In this document: positions 1 to 11,093 of the stretch, piece after piece | How positions within the stretch are numbered: the stretch's first letter is position 1 | How the letters are laid out: the number at the start of each line of letters is the position of its first letter | Source of the DNA: Streptomyces sp. MMG1533 | GTDB lineage: Bacteria; Actinomycetota; Actinomycetes; Streptomycetales; Streptomycetaceae | Length of the DNA stretch: 64,000 nucleotides | Direction of reading: 5' to 3' | Assembly (NCBI RefSeq): GCF_001279775.1 | Contig: NZ_LGDG01000200.1 | Coordinates: forward strand, 1-64,000 | Position numbers and translations under genes: made by a program | Notes under the pieces: model-generated | Database searches by the model: none | What the model was told of the DNA's origin: nothing | Seen by the model: only the letters and a program-made list of their open reading frames with translations

Positions 1-78
1 GCCGTAGGGACCCGGCTGACCGTACGGTCCAGGCTGCTGGGGCTGCCCGCCGTACGGGCCCGGCTGGTTGTAGCTCAT
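1..78 (-). CDS. Start of a Gly/Pro/Gln/Tyr-rich protein (partial)
   Basis: Only the first 26 codons are in the window. They begin with ATG at 76-78 (read leftwards), after a strong ribosome site (GGAGGGG, complement of 88-94, 9 nt spacing). The visible residues are low-complexity repeats of Gln-Pro-Gly-Pro-Tyr-Gly. Such N-terminal tails are common on actinobacterial membrane proteins, but the body of the protein lies outside the window, so no function can be given. It is divergent from valS; the shared 136-nt intergenic region must hold both promoters. Confidence 0.75.
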   Translation of the reverse strand, partial: MSYNQPGPYGGQPQQPGPYGQPGPYG

Positions 79-202
79 TTCTGGGTTCCCCTCCAGATAC
101 TTATGTGTTCCTGACATCCTGGCGCAGCCACAGGCAACGCAAGGCATCGGGGGCCCCACCGTTACAGAACAAACGCGTTTCGGGACTGCCCGGTGACACC
201 CC

Positions 203-208
203 TAAACT
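203..208 (+). promoter_or_regulatory. Candidate -10 element of a leaderless valS transcript
   Basis: TAAACT lies exactly 6 nt before the GTG start of valS, which would place the transcription start on the start codon. There is no Shine-Dalgarno sequence in front of that GTG, which fits leaderless translation. The -35 region is weak (TTCGGG or similar at about 179-184). Inferred from spacing only. Confidence 0.45.
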
Positions 209-214
209 GAGCCC

Positions 215-2839
<2,625 letters not shown>

Positions 2840-2858
2840 GCGGTTCGCGTACGTCGGT

Positions 2859-2894
2859 GAAGGCCCCCGCCGCTGTCAGGTTCCGGGGGCCTTC
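2859..2894 (+). terminator. Intrinsic terminator of valS
   Basis: Perfect 11-bp inverted repeat: GAAGGCCCCCG at 2859-2869 and CGGGGGCCTTC at 2884-2894, with a 14-nt loop, 20 nt after the valS stop codon. No long T-run follows, as is usual in streptomycetes. Confidence 0.8.
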
Positions 2895-2910
2895 GGTCGC
2901 CGCGGGGTGG

Positions 2911-3067
2911 GTCGCGCAGCCCGGCGCCACGGGGTGCGGCCGCGCCCACCCGTGCCGCCCTGCGGCACGACTGCCCGCGGTTGAGCGGGACGCGTCGCGC
3001 AGCCCGGCGCCCGCCGCCGCGCCCACCCGTGCGGCCTTGCGGCACGACTGCCCGCGGTTACGCGGGA
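2911..3067. repeat. Two tandem copies of an extragenic GC-rich repeat
   Basis: Two imperfect direct copies, about 2911-2990 and 2994-3067, share GTCGCGCAGCCCGGCGCC, CGCGCCCACCCGTGC and GCGGCACGACTGCCCGCGG in the same order. The first copy contains a perfect 7-bp hairpin, GTGCCGC-CCT-GCGGCAC (2952-2968). The sequence resembles the interspersed extragenic repeats common in Streptomyces genomes; that resemblance is from memory. They fill most of the 408-nt gap between valS and folC. Confidence 0.7.
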
Positions 3068-3173
3068 CGGCTGCGCGCGTGCAAGGGCAGCGGGTTCCGG
3101 GGGCGCAGCCCTCAGGGTGAGGGGTGCCTTCTGGCCGACCGAGTCGGGTGGTGGGTGGGCATGGGCCGGGGGT

Positions 3174-3192
3174 CTGGGGGCGGCGCCCCCAG
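3174..3192. repeat. Short palindromic element upstream of folC
   Basis: Perfect hairpin CTGGGGGC-GGC-GCCCCCAG, flanked by GGTGGGTGGG on the left (about 3150) and CCCACCC runs on the right (3218-3230), making a larger imperfect inverted structure. This word is frequent between streptomycete genes and could act as a terminator. Together with the tandem copies at 2911-3067 it accounts for the rest of the valS-folC gap. Confidence 0.5.
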
Positions 3193-3235
3193 GGACACTC
3201 ACCCCCGCCGACCCGCACCCACCCCCCACCCTCCG

Positions 3236-3241
3236 TAGACT
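3236..3241 (+). promoter_or_regulatory. Candidate -10 element of a leaderless folC transcript
   Basis: TAGACT sits exactly 6 nt before the GTG of folC, with no ribosome site between them. Same layout as at valS. No convincing -35 is visible in the C-rich sequence upstream. Confidence 0.45.
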
Positions 3242-3247
3242 GACCCC

Positions 3248-4747
3248 GTGAGTGAGCAGCCCCCGCACGACAGCAGTGACTTCGACGAGATCATGGCGGC
3301 CGAGACCGAGCGGGACCCGGATCTCGCGGTCATCGAGGCCGGCAGCCGTACCCTGCGCACGCAGGGCGCTGCGCCGGAGGCCGACGTGCCCGCGCGGCCG
3401 ACGGACCCCGAGGTCGACAAGGCCCTGAGGGAAGTCGAGGCGGAGCTTGCCACCCGCTGGGGCGAGACCAAGCTGGAGCCCTCCGTCAGCCGGATCGCCG
3501 CGCTGATGGACGTGCTGGGGGAGCCGCAGCGGTCGTACCCCTCCATCCACATCACCGGCACCAACGGCAAGACCTCCACCGCCCGCATGATCGAGGCCCT
3601 GCTCGGCGCCTTCGAGCTGCGCACCGGGCGGTACACCTCGCCGCACGTGCAGTCGATCACCGAGCGGATCAGTCTGGACGGCGCGCCGATCTCCGCCGAG
3701 CGGTTCATCGAGACGTACGAGGACATCAAGCCGTACGTCGAGATGGTCGACTCGCAGCAGGAGTACCGGCTGTCCTTCTTCGAGGTGCTCACGGGGATGG
3801 CGTACGCCGCCTTCGCCGATGCTCCCGTCGACGTCGCCGTCGTGGAAGTGGGCATGGGCGGGTCCTGGGACGCCACCAACGTCATCGACGGGGACGTCGC
3901 CGTCGTGACCCCCATCGACCTCGACCACACCGACCGGCTCGGAGAGACCGCCGGTGCGATCGCCACCGAGAAGGCCGGCATCGTCAAGCAGGACGCGACG
4001 GTCATCCTGGCGCAGCAGCCGGTCGATGCCGCCCAGGTGCTGTTGAAGAAGGCCGTCGAGGTCGATGCGACGGTGGCCCGCGAGGGGCTGGAGTTCGGGG
4101 TCTTGGCGCGGCAGATCGCCGTCGGCGGGCAGTTGCTCACCCTGCGCGGGCTCGGCGGCGAGTACACCGAGGTGTATCTCCCTCTCCACGGCCCCTACCA
4201 GGCCCACAACGCGGCCGTCGCCCTCGCCGCCGTCGAGGCGTTCTTCGGTGTCGGTTCGCAGCGGCCCGAGCCGCTCGACATCGACACCGTCCGCAAGGCC
4301 TTCGCGGCGGTGGCCTCGCCGGGCCGGATGGAGGTCGTACGGCGGTCGCCGACCGTCGTCCTGGACGCCGCGCACAACCCGGCCGGTGCCCGTGCCACCG
4401 CCGAGGCGGTCGGCGAGGCGTTCGACTTCAGCCGGCTGATCGGGATCGTCGGGGCGAGCGGGGACAAGAACGTACGAGGGCTGCTGGAGGCCTTCGAGCC
4501 GATCTTCGCCGAGGTCGTCGTCACGCAGAACTCCAGCCATCGCGCGATGGACGCCGACGAGCTCGCGGGCATCGCCGTCGAGGTGTTCGGCGAGGAGCGG
4601 GTGCAGGTCGAACCGCGGTTGCCGGACGCCCTGGAGGCCGCGATCACGCTGGCCGAGGAGGAGGGCGAGTTCGCGGGCGGCGGTGTGCTCGTCACCGGCT
4701 CCGTCATCACCGTCGGCGAGGCCCGGCTGCTGCTGGGGAAGGGCTGA
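3248..4747 (+). CDS. folC: Bifunctional folylpolyglutamate / dihydrofolate synthase
   Basis: Mur-ligase-family enzyme that adds glutamate to dihydropteroate and then extends the polyglutamate tail of folates, retaining and activating the cofactors in the cytoplasm. The 499-residue protein has the ATP-binding loop GTNGKT at residues 104-109, the downstream DHTDRLG segment typical of FolC, and a C-terminal Mur ligase domain with LDAAHNPAGA. About 70 N-terminal residues, acidic and Thr/Glu-rich, precede the conserved core, which is usual in actinobacteria. GTG at 3248 follows a TAGACT box by 6 nt and lacks a Shine-Dalgarno sequence. The next gene starts 8 nt after the stop, so the two are co-transcribed. 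Confidence 0.96.
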   Translation: MSEQPPHDSSDFDEIMAAETERDPDLAVIEAGSRTLRTQGAAPEADVPARPTDPEVDKALREVEAELATRWGETKLEPSVSRIAALMDVLGEPQRSYPSIHITGTNGKTSTARMIEALLGAFELRTGRYTSPHVQSITERISLDGAPISAERFIETYEDIKPYVEMVDSQQEYRLSFFEVLTGMAYAAFADAPVDVAVVEVGMGGSWDATNVIDGDVAVVTPIDLDHTDRLGETAGAIATEKAGIVKQDATVILAQQPVDAAQVLLKKAVEVDATVAREGLEFGVLARQIAVGGQLLTLRGLGGEYTEVYLPLHGPYQAHNAAVALAAVEAFFGVGSQRPEPLDIDTVRKAFAAVASPGRMEVVRRSPTVVLDAAHNPAGARATAEAVGEAFDFSRLIGIVGASGDKNVRGLLEAFEPIFAEVVVTQNSSHRAMDADELAGIAVEVFGEERVQVEPRLPDALEAAITLAEEEGEFAGGGVLVTGSVITVGEARLLLGKG

Positions 4748-4755
4748 GACTCCGC

Positions 4756-5112
4756 ATGCGTACGCTCTGTGCTTCGACCCTGATCGGCGAGGTCTTCATC
4801 ATCGGCTTCGCCGCGCTGGTCGCGATGAAGGACCCCGACCTGCCCATGACCACGGTGTGGACGGTCAGCGGCATCGCCATGTTCCTGTGCCTGCTGCTGT
4901 GCGGCATGGTCACCCGCCCCGGCGGCGTCGCCCTCGGGTGGGCCCTCCAGATCGCCCTGATCGCCTCCGGCGTCATCGTCCCGACGATGTTCTTCCTGGG
5001 CGCGATCTTCGCGGCCCTGTGGTGGGCGTCCGTGCACTACGGCCGGAAGATCGACGAGGCGAAGGCGAGATTCGCGGCGCAGGCGGACGCCTCGACGCCG
5101 GACCCGGTGTGA
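4756..5112 (+). CDS. DUF4233 small membrane protein
   Basis: A 118-residue protein of almost continuous hydrophobic segments: about four membrane helices (near residues 5-25, 33-53, 60-75 and 80-97), followed by a charged cytoplasmic tail with Lys-Ile-Asp-Glu-Ala-Lys. It matches the DUF4233 family, which in actinobacteria is regularly found between folC and ndk; no function is known for it. It starts 8 nt after the folC stop, so it very likely shares that transcript. ATG at 4756 has a weak ribosome site (GGGGAAGGG ending at 4744, inside folC). Confidence 0.85.
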   Translation: MRTLCASTLIGEVFIIGFAALVAMKDPDLPMTTVWTVSGIAMFLCLLLCGMVTRPGGVALGWALQIALIASGVIVPTMFFLGAIFAALWWASVHYGRKIDEAKARFAAQADASTPDPV

Positions 5113-5219
5113 GCCCGTCTCCCGCCTGTCCCTCTACACCTGACGCTGCGTAACAGGAGACCGGACACGCCCTGTAATCTCAGCATCCCGCACAATCCTT
5201 GATCCGAAGGAGCCCCGTC

Positions 5220-5633
5220 GTGAGCCAGCGCACCCTCGTCCTCCTCAAGCCCGACGCCGTTCGTCGTGGCCTGACCGGCGAGATCATCAGCCGTATCGAG
5301 CGCAAGGCCGGCTGGCAGATCACCGCGCTGGAGCTGCGCACCCTGGACCAGGACACCCTGGAGCAGCACTACGGCGAGCACAAGGGCAAGCCCTTCTACG
5401 AGCCGTTGGTGGAGTTCATGGCGTCCGGTCCGGTCGTGGCGCTGATCGTCGAGGGCGAGCGGATCATCGAGGGTGTGCGGGCGCTGGCCGGTCCGACCGA
5501 CCCGATCGCCGCCGCCCCCGGCTCCATCCGCGGCGACTACGGCGTGATCGTGCGGGAGAACCTGATCCACGCCTCGGACTCCGAGGAGTCCGCCGAACGT
5601 GAGGTGAAGATCTTTTTCCCCGGCCGCGCGTAG
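5220..5633 (+). CDS. ndk: Nucleoside diphosphate kinase
   Basis: Transfers the gamma phosphate of ATP to other nucleoside diphosphates through a phosphohistidine. The 137-residue protein has the family-standard length, starts Ser-Gln-Arg-Thr-Leu-Val-Leu-Leu-Lys-Pro-Asp, and carries the catalytic His117 in NLIHASDSEESAE. The GTG at 5220 was chosen because AAGGAG at 5207-5212 stands 7 nt before it and the protein then aligns with family N-termini; an ATG-type extension to 5199 would add residues absent from the family. A TAATCT box at 5175-5180 could be its own -10 element. Confidence 0.97.
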   Translation: MSQRTLVLLKPDAVRRGLTGEIISRIERKAGWQITALELRTLDQDTLEQHYGEHKGKPFYEPLVEFMASGPVVALIVEGERIIEGVRALAGPTDPIAAAPGSIRGDYGVIVRENLIHASDSEESAEREVKIFFPGRA

Positions 5634-5888
5634 CGCCCGCGGCGGCGAAGTGAGAGTCTGGGGGCGTTTGTCCCCGGACTTTCTGGCATATGCGTGGCGA
5701 TCGAGGGAACGAGTGCCCCCGAACGCCCGTCTCCACAAGCGAACCCACACTGCATCTGCTGACAATGGCGGAGACCCTCACGCAGTGTTCGCGAAGGCGC
5801 GTCTACGATGGAAGCCTTCACGTCACAGCACCCACCTCGCCTACCTGAAAAGCCCTCAAAAGCCAGTGGGAAGGCCAGAAGAATCCTG

Positions 5889-6920
5889 ATGGGGAACTCA
5901 ATGTCGTTCATCGGCCGTGACATGGCTGTCGACCTCGGGACCGCCAACACGCTGGTGTACGTCAGGGGTCGCGGGATCGTACTCAACGAGCCCTCCGTCG
6001 TCGCGATCAACACCAACACCGGTGGCATCCTCGCGGTCGGCGCCGAAGCGAAGAAGATGATCGGGCGCACGCCCGGCAACATCGTTGCCGTACGTCCGCT
6101 GAAGGACGGCGTGATCGCCGACTTCGAGATCACCGAGCGGATGCTCCGCTACTTCATTCTGAAGATTCACAAGCGGCGCTATCTGGCTCGTCCGCGGGTC
6201 GTCGTCTGTGTGCCCTCGGGCATCACGGGGGTCGAGCGCCGTGCCGTCATCGAGGCGTCGTCCCAGGCCGGCGCCCGTCAGGTGCACATCATCGAGGAGC
6301 CCATGGCGGCCGCCATCGGTTCCGGCCTGCCGGTCCACGAGGCCACGGGCAACATGGTGGTGGACATCGGCGGCGGTACCACGGAGGTCGCGGTCATCTC
6401 CCTCGGCGGCATCGTCACCGCCCAGTCCATCCGTGTCGCGGGCGACGAGCTGGACAGCTCGATCATCCAGCACATCAAGAAGGAGTACTCGCTCCTGCTG
6501 GGTGAGCGGACCGCCGAGCAGATCAAGATCACGATCGGTTCGGCGTACGACCTCGACGCTGACGAGCACACCGAAATCCGCGGCCGGGATCTCGTCTCCG
6601 GGCTGCCCAAGACCGTCGTCATCTCGGCCGCCGAAGTGCGCAAGGCGATCGAGGAGCCCGTCAACGCCATTGTGGACGCCGTCAAGACGACCCTCGACAA
6701 GTGCCCGCCGGAGCTGTCCGGCGACATCATGGACCGCGGAATCGTTCTTACCGGTGGCGGTGCGCTGCTGCGCGGGCTCGACGAGCGGCTGCGCCGCGAG
6801 ACCGGCATGCCGATCCACATCGCCGAGGACCCGCTGGACAGCGTCGCGCTCGGCTCCGGTAAATGCGTCGAGGAGTTCGAGGCGTTGCAGCAGGTGCTGG
6901 ACGCCCAGCCGCGCAGATGA
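5889..6920 (+). CDS. mreB: Rod-shape/spore-wall determining actin homologue MreB
   Basis: Cytoplasmic actin-like ATPase that assembles on the membrane; in streptomycetes MreB is known mainly for spore-wall synthesis rather than vegetative growth. The 343-residue product shows the actin phosphate-binding loops ([13 protein letters not shown] near the N-terminus, [13 protein letters not shown] in the middle) and the adenosine motif ending [16 protein letters not shown]. Two ATG codons are possible, 5889 and 5901; the protein core [13 protein letters not shown] begins at the second, which has GGGGAA 5 nt before it. The 255-nt upstream region has no gene and presumably holds its promoters. It heads mreB-mreC-mreD-PBP2-rodA, but a strong hairpin after it may limit read-through. 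Confidence 0.96.
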   Translation: MGNSMSFIGRDMAVDLGTANTLVYVRGRGIVLNEPSVVAINTNTGGILAVGAEAKKMIGRTPGNIVAVRPLKDGVIADFEITERMLRYFILKIHKRRYLARPRVVVCVPSGITGVERRAVIEASSQAGARQVHIIEEPMAAAIGSGLPVHEATGNMVVDIGGGTTEVAVISLGGIVTAQSIRVAGDELDSSIIQHIKKEYSLLLGERTAEQIKITIGSAYDLDADEHTEIRGRDLVSGLPKTVVISAAEVRKAIEEPVNAIVDAVKTTLDKCPPELSGDIMDRGIVLTGGGALLRGLDERLRRETGMPIHIAEDPLDSVALGSGKCVEEFEALQQVLDAQPRR

Positions 6921-6935
6921 CGCAACTCTTCGATT

Positions 6936-6969
6936 CCGCCGTACGAGACGATCTCCACTCGTACGGCGG
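6936..6969 (+). terminator. Hairpin between mreB and mreC
   Basis: Perfect 12-bp inverted repeat CCGCCGTACGAG (6936-6947) / CTCGTACGGCGG (6958-6969) with a 10-nt loop, 16 nt after the mreB stop. No T-run. It could terminate mreB transcripts partially, letting mreB be made in excess over mreCD, or protect the mreB mRNA 3' end after processing. Confidence 0.7.
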
Positions 6970-7060
6970 CTCGTTGGTATTGAGGCATAAGCTCGCCCAT
7001 AAGCGCTGACATGTAAACATTGCACACGAATTCCTATGAGGAAGGGCACGGCCGCCGCAC

Positions 7061-8008
7061 GTGAGGGACACACGAGAGAGCCGGCTGCTCCTGGTGCTGC
7101 TGGTCGCCATCGCGTTCGCGCTGATCACGGTGGACATCCGTGGCGGGGAGGACTCACCGGTCGACGGTGCCCGCCAGGGCGCGGCCACGGTCTTCGGCCC
7201 GATCGAGGACGGGGTGTCGGCCGCGGTGGATCCGGTCGGCAACGCCGTATCGGCCATCCGTGACTCCGGCGAACGCCACGACCGGCTCGCCGAGCTGGAG
7301 AAGGAGAACGCGGCCCTCGAAGCGAAGCTCGGCAGCGACGACCGCAACCGCAGCCGCCTCGCCCAGCTCGACAAGATGCTGAAGCTCTCCGGCGCCGGCC
7401 AGTACGGCATCAAGGGCGCCGAGGTCATCGCCATAGGAGCGGCCCAGGGCTTCTCCTGGACCATCACCGTCGACGTCGGAGCCAACGACGGCATCAAGCG
7501 CGACATGACCGTCCTCAACGGAGACGGGCTGGTCGGGCGGGTGACCACCGTCGGGCCCGACACCGCCACCGTCCTCCTCGCCAGCGACCCCGACTTCACC
7601 GTCGGCACCCGCATGGAGGCCGGCGACGAGCTCGGCTTCGCCTCCGGACAGGGCGACCGCCCGCTGCGCGTCGAACTCCTCAACGGCAAGGCCGAGGTCA
7701 AGAAGGGCGACCGCCTGGTCACCTTCGGCTCGCAGGCCGACAAGCCCTTCGTGCCCGGCGTCCCGGTCGGCGTGGTCTCCCGCGTCGACCCCTCCGCCGG
7801 CGACCTCACCCGCACCCTCTACGTCACGCCGTACGTCAGCTTCACCAAGCTCGACATCGTCGGCATCGTCGTCGAGGCCCCGAAGAAGGACCCGCGCGAC
7901 ACGGTGCTGCCCGCCAAGCCCAAGGCAACCCCCACGCCGACCGTGACGGTGACGGTCACCCCGTCCGCGAACGCGCCGGTCGACGGCCAGATCCAGCAAG
8001 AGCAGTAG
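7061..8008 (+). CDS. mreC: Rod-shape/spore-wall protein MreC
   Basis: Bitopic membrane protein that links cytoplasmic MreB to extracytoplasmic PBPs. The 315-residue protein has an N-terminal membrane anchor (LLLVLLVAIAFALIT, about residues 9-23), a coiled-coil stretch with Leu-Glu-Lys-Glu-Asn (about 75-105), and the beta-rich MreC domain (about 120-270). The C-terminus is a Pro/Thr/Val-rich disordered tail, as often seen in actinobacterial MreC. GTG at 7061 follows GGAAGGGC about 14 nt upstream, so the ribosome site is weak. It is 12 nt ahead of mreD. The 140-nt gap to mreB contains the hairpin at 6936-6969. Confidence 0.93.
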   Translation: MRDTRESRLLLVLLVAIAFALITVDIRGGEDSPVDGARQGAATVFGPIEDGVSAAVDPVGNAVSAIRDSGERHDRLAELEKENAALEAKLGSDDRNRSRLAQLDKMLKLSGAGQYGIKGAEVIAIGAAQGFSWTITVDVGANDGIKRDMTVLNGDGLVGRVTTVGPDTATVLLASDPDFTVGTRMEAGDELGFASGQGDRPLRVELLNGKAEVKKGDRLVTFGSQADKPFVPGVPVGVVSRVDPSAGDLTRTLYVTPYVSFTKLDIVGIVVEAPKKDPRDTVLPAKPKATPTPTVTVTVTPSANAPVDGQIQQEQ

Positions 8009-8020
8009 GAGCTGTAGCCC

Positions 8021-8701
8021 ATGCGCGTCAACCGGATCCTGCTGTCCGTCTCCCTGGTCGTCGTGGCCCTGGTCCTCCAGGTGAGCGTCCTCTCCCGGCT
8101 CCATCTCCCGGGCGCCGTCCCCGACCTGCTGCTCCTGACAGTCCTGGGCCTCGCCATGGTGTACGGCCATGTCGGCGGCGCCCTCGTCGGGTTCGGCGCC
8201 GGACTCCTCGCCGACCTGGCCCCGCCCGCCGACCACGCGGCCGGCCGCTACGCCCTCGTGCTGTGCGTCATCGGCTATCTCGCGGGCCTGGCGAAACCCG
8301 ACAACGGCCGGCTGAAGTCGGCCACTGGCCCCATGGTCGTCGTGGTCGCAGCCGCCGTCGGCACCACCCTGCTCTACGCCGGTGTCGGCGCCCTCGTCGG
8401 CGACACCGCCGCCCGCCATGTCGGCCTCGGCAGCCTGCTGTTCACGGCCGCGCTGTACGACCTGCTGCTCGCCCCGTTCGTCGTGCCCGGCATCATGGCG
8501 CTGGCCCGCCGCGCGGAGAACGACCCCCTTGCCGAGACCAAGTCCGCCGCCAAGGGCACCGACATCTCCTCCGGCTGGCTCTCCTCGGGCACGGGGCTGC
8601 GGATCGGGGGCCAGCGCAACGGCCTCGGCGGGCTGAAGGTGAAGGCCGCCCGGGCCCGCACGGCGCGTGCCGGCCGCATCAAGGGGGTCAAGCGGCTGTG
8701 A
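8021..8701 (+). CDS. mreD: Rod-shape/spore-wall protein MreD
   Basis: Polytopic inner-membrane partner of MreC and PBP2. The 226-residue protein has five or six hydrophobic segments in the first ~165 residues (for example LLSVSLVVVALVLQVSVLS at 7-25), then a basic cytoplasmic tail rich in Arg/Ala/Lys. That tail is longer than in short MreD proteins, which is common in Streptomyces. ATG at 8021 is preceded by AGGAGC at 8007-8012. It sits directly after mreC and before the PBP gene. Confidence 0.92.
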   Translation: MRVNRILLSVSLVVVALVLQVSVLSRLHLPGAVPDLLLLTVLGLAMVYGHVGGALVGFGAGLLADLAPPADHAAGRYALVLCVIGYLAGLAKPDNGRLKSATGPMVVVVAAAVGTTLLYAGVGALVGDTAARHVGLGSLLFTAALYDLLLAPFVVPGIMALARRAENDPLAETKSAAKGTDISSGWLSSGTGLRIGGQRNGLGGLKVKAARARTARAGRIKGVKRL

Positions 8702-8793
8702 TCGCACGGGGGTTGACGGCCGTACCGGAGGCAAGGCCTCACAGGTCCGTCGTATATGACACATACACACACTGAGAGGGGGAGGCAGCCGCA

Positions 8794-8850
8794 GTGACCG
8801 CCCACCCGTCGCCCGCCACCACCCTTCCAACGAATGGGCTGCGCCCATGA
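8794..8850 (+). CDS. Possible 18-codon leader peptide coupled to the PBP2 gene
   Basis: A short frame, GTG at 8794 to TGA at 8848-8850, encodes 18 residues (Met-Thr-Ala-His-Pro-Ser-Pro-Ala-Thr-Thr-Leu-Pro-Thr-Asn-Gly-Leu-Arg-Pro). It has a far better ribosome site (AGGGGGAGG at 8776-8784, 9 nt spacing) than the following PBP gene, and its stop overlaps the PBP start in the form ATGA. This arrangement suggests that ribosomes translating the peptide reinitiate on the PBP gene. No homologue can be named, and it could be a chance frame. Confidence 0.4.
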   Translation: MTAHPSPATTLPTNGLRP

Positions 8851-11093
8851 CCAACATCCCCGAGACCGGCCGGACCCCACGGGTCCAGATCCGGCTCGTC
8901 GTCATCCAGATCCTCGTCCTCTCCCTGCTCGGCACCCTCGGCGGGCGCCTGTGGTACCTCCAGATCCGCGAAGGCGACGAGTACGCCAAGGAGGCGTCCG
9001 GCAACCACGTCCAGCAGGTCGTCGAGCCCGCCGTACGCGGCTCCATCCTGGACGCGCGCGGGGTGCCCCTCGCGGACAACGAGACCCGGCTGGTGGTCTC
9101 CGCCTCCCGCACCGACCTGCTGAAGATGGAGGACGACGGCAAGGCCGTCCTCACCAAGCTGGCCGGCGTGCTGGGCATGAAGCCCCAGGAGGTCATGGAG
9201 AAGGTCCGGCTGTGCGACTCCAAGACGCCGCAGCCCTGCTGGAACGGCTCGCCGTACCAGCCGATCCCCATCACCGACGAGGCCACCGCCAAGCAGGCCC
9301 TGCAGATCCGCGAACGCGCCGAGGACTTCCCCGGCATCACCGCCGAGCCCGAGGCCGTACGCCGCTACGCCGCCCCCGGCAAGGCCAACACCGCCCAGGT
9401 CCTCGGCTATCTCTCGCCCGTCACCGACGACGAGATCACCAAGGCCCAGGACACCGACTCGCCCTACCTGCGCTCCGACCAGGTCGGCCGCAACGGCCTG
9501 GAGCGCGAGTACGACAAGGAGCTGCGCGGCAAGGCCGGCGTCACCCGTTACGAGGTCGACAACCTCGGCCGCGTCATCGGCGAGGCCGAGGCAGAGCCCG
9601 CCGAGGCCGGCTCCAGCCTGGTCACCAGCGTCGACGCCCGCGTCCAGCGGGTCGCCGAGTACGAACTGAACGAGGCCATGAAGGAGGCCCGTAAGACGTT
9701 CGACAAGAACACCGGCGAGAACTACAAGGCGGACTCCGGCGCGGTCGTGGTGATGGAGGCCAAGACCGGCCGCGTGGTCGCCATGGCCTCCAACCCGACG
9801 TACGACCCGAACGCCTGGGTCGGCGGCATCTCCGCCAAGGACTACGCCAAGCTCACCGGCAAGAACTCCAACTACCCGCTGCTCAACCGTGCGATCCAGG
9901 GCCAGGCGGCCCCCGGCTCGATCTTCAAGGTCGTCTCCACCTCGGCCGCGGTCAACGCCGGCTACTCCTTCGACGGGAACTACGACTGCTCCAGCTCGTA
10001 CTCCATCGGCGGCCAGGTCTTCAAGAACTTCGAGTCCCAGGGGTACGGCCCGATCAACCTCGGCCGCGCCCTGGAGGTCTCCTGCGACACCGTCTTCTAC
10101 CGCCTGGCCCACCAGGAATGGCAGCGGGACGGCGGCAACACCCCGAAGAAGAAGGCCAACGACTGGTTCTACAAGACCGCCCACCTGTTCGGCCTCGGCA
10201 AGGAGACCGGCATCGACCTCCCGAACGAGGTCACCGGCCGCGTCCCCGACCGCCAGTGGAAGCAGGACTACTGGAAGGCCAACAAGGACGCCTGGTGCAA
10301 GTACGGCAAGAAGGACGGCACCTACGCCGAGAAGATCGCCTACGAGAACTGCCTCGAAGGCAACAAGATGCGCGCCGGTGACTCCGTCAACTACTCCATC
10401 GGCCAGGGCGACACGCTCGTCACGCCGATACAGATGGCGACGATCTACGGGGCGATCTCCAACGGCGGCACCCTCTACGACCCGACCGTCGGCAAGGCGA
10501 TCATCAGCGCCGACGGCAAGACCGTCCAGGAGATCAAGCCCAAGGCGCACGGCAAGCTGCCGGACTCGAAGAAGACGCTCGCCGAGATAAACGATGCCCT
10601 CGCGGGAGTCGCGACCCGCGGTACGGCCGCCTGGCGGTTCGGCGGCTGGCCGCAGGACGAGATCCCGATGCACGCCAAGACGGGTACGGCCGAGGTCTAC
10701 GGCAAGCAGACCACGTCCTGGTTCGCCACGTACACCAAGGACTACACGGTCGTCATGACCATCTCCCAGGGCGGTACGGGCTCCGGCGCCTCGGGCCCCG
10801 CCGTACGCAAGATCTACAACGCGCTGTACGGCGTCTCCGAGGACGGCACGATCAACCCCAAGAACGCGCTGCTGCCCACTCCGCAGAAGAGCCTGCCGAA
10901 GATCAAGACGGACGGTTCGATCACCTCTCCGAAGATCGCCAAGGACCCGGCCAAGGACCAGCAGGCCAGCCAGAAGGGCGCGGACGAGCCCGACGTGCAG
11001 CAGCTGGCGGCCACGGTGGCGACGCCCACCACGGGCAACCGGAACGCGCGTCGGCGACGGCGTGCCAGGGGAAGCCGAAGGATGCTCACATGA
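8847..11093 (+). CDS. mrdA: Class B penicillin-binding protein 2 (peptidoglycan transpeptidase)
   Basis: Monofunctional D,D-transpeptidase that crosslinks peptidoglycan outside the membrane, working with the RodA polymerase encoded next. The 748-residue protein has one N-terminal membrane anchor (VIQILVLSLLGTLGGRLWYL), a dimerisation domain (about 50-260) and a transpeptidase domain with the active serine in SIFK at 358-361, the SIGQG motif and KTG at 611-613. The C-terminus is a disordered tail ending in an Arg cluster. The start ATG at 8847 has no clear ribosome site of its own and overlaps a possible leader ORF by ATGA; the rodA start overlaps its stop in the same way, so translation is probably coupled along the operon. 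Confidence 0.95.
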   Translation: MTNIPETGRTPRVQIRLVVIQILVLSLLGTLGGRLWYLQIREGDEYAKEASGNHVQQVVEPAVRGSILDARGVPLADNETRLVVSASRTDLLKMEDDGKAVLTKLAGVLGMKPQEVMEKVRLCDSKTPQPCWNGSPYQPIPITDEATAKQALQIRERAEDFPGITAEPEAVRRYAAPGKANTAQVLGYLSPVTDDEITKAQDTDSPYLRSDQVGRNGLEREYDKELRGKAGVTRYEVDNLGRVIGEAEAEPAEAGSSLVTSVDARVQRVAEYELNEAMKEARKTFDKNTGENYKADSGAVVVMEAKTGRVVAMASNPTYDPNAWVGGISAKDYAKLTGKNSNYPLLNRAIQGQAAPGSIFKVVSTSAAVNAGYSFDGNYDCSSSYSIGGQVFKNFESQGYGPINLGRALEVSCDTVFYRLAHQEWQRDGGNTPKKKANDWFYKTAHLFGLGKETGIDLPNEVTGRVPDRQWKQDYWKANKDAWCKYGKKDGTYAEKIAYENCLEGNKMRAGDSVNYSIGQGDTLVTPIQMATIYGAISNGGTLYDPTVGKAIISADGKTVQEIKPKAHGKLPDSKKTLAEINDALAGVATRGTAAWRFGGWPQDEIPMHAKTGTAEVYGKQTTSWFATYTKDYTVVMTISQGGTGSGASGPAVRKIYNALYGVSEDGTINPKNALLPTPQKSLPKIKTDGSITSPKIAKDPAKDQQASQKGADEPDVQQLAATVATPTTGNRNARRRRRARGSRRMLT

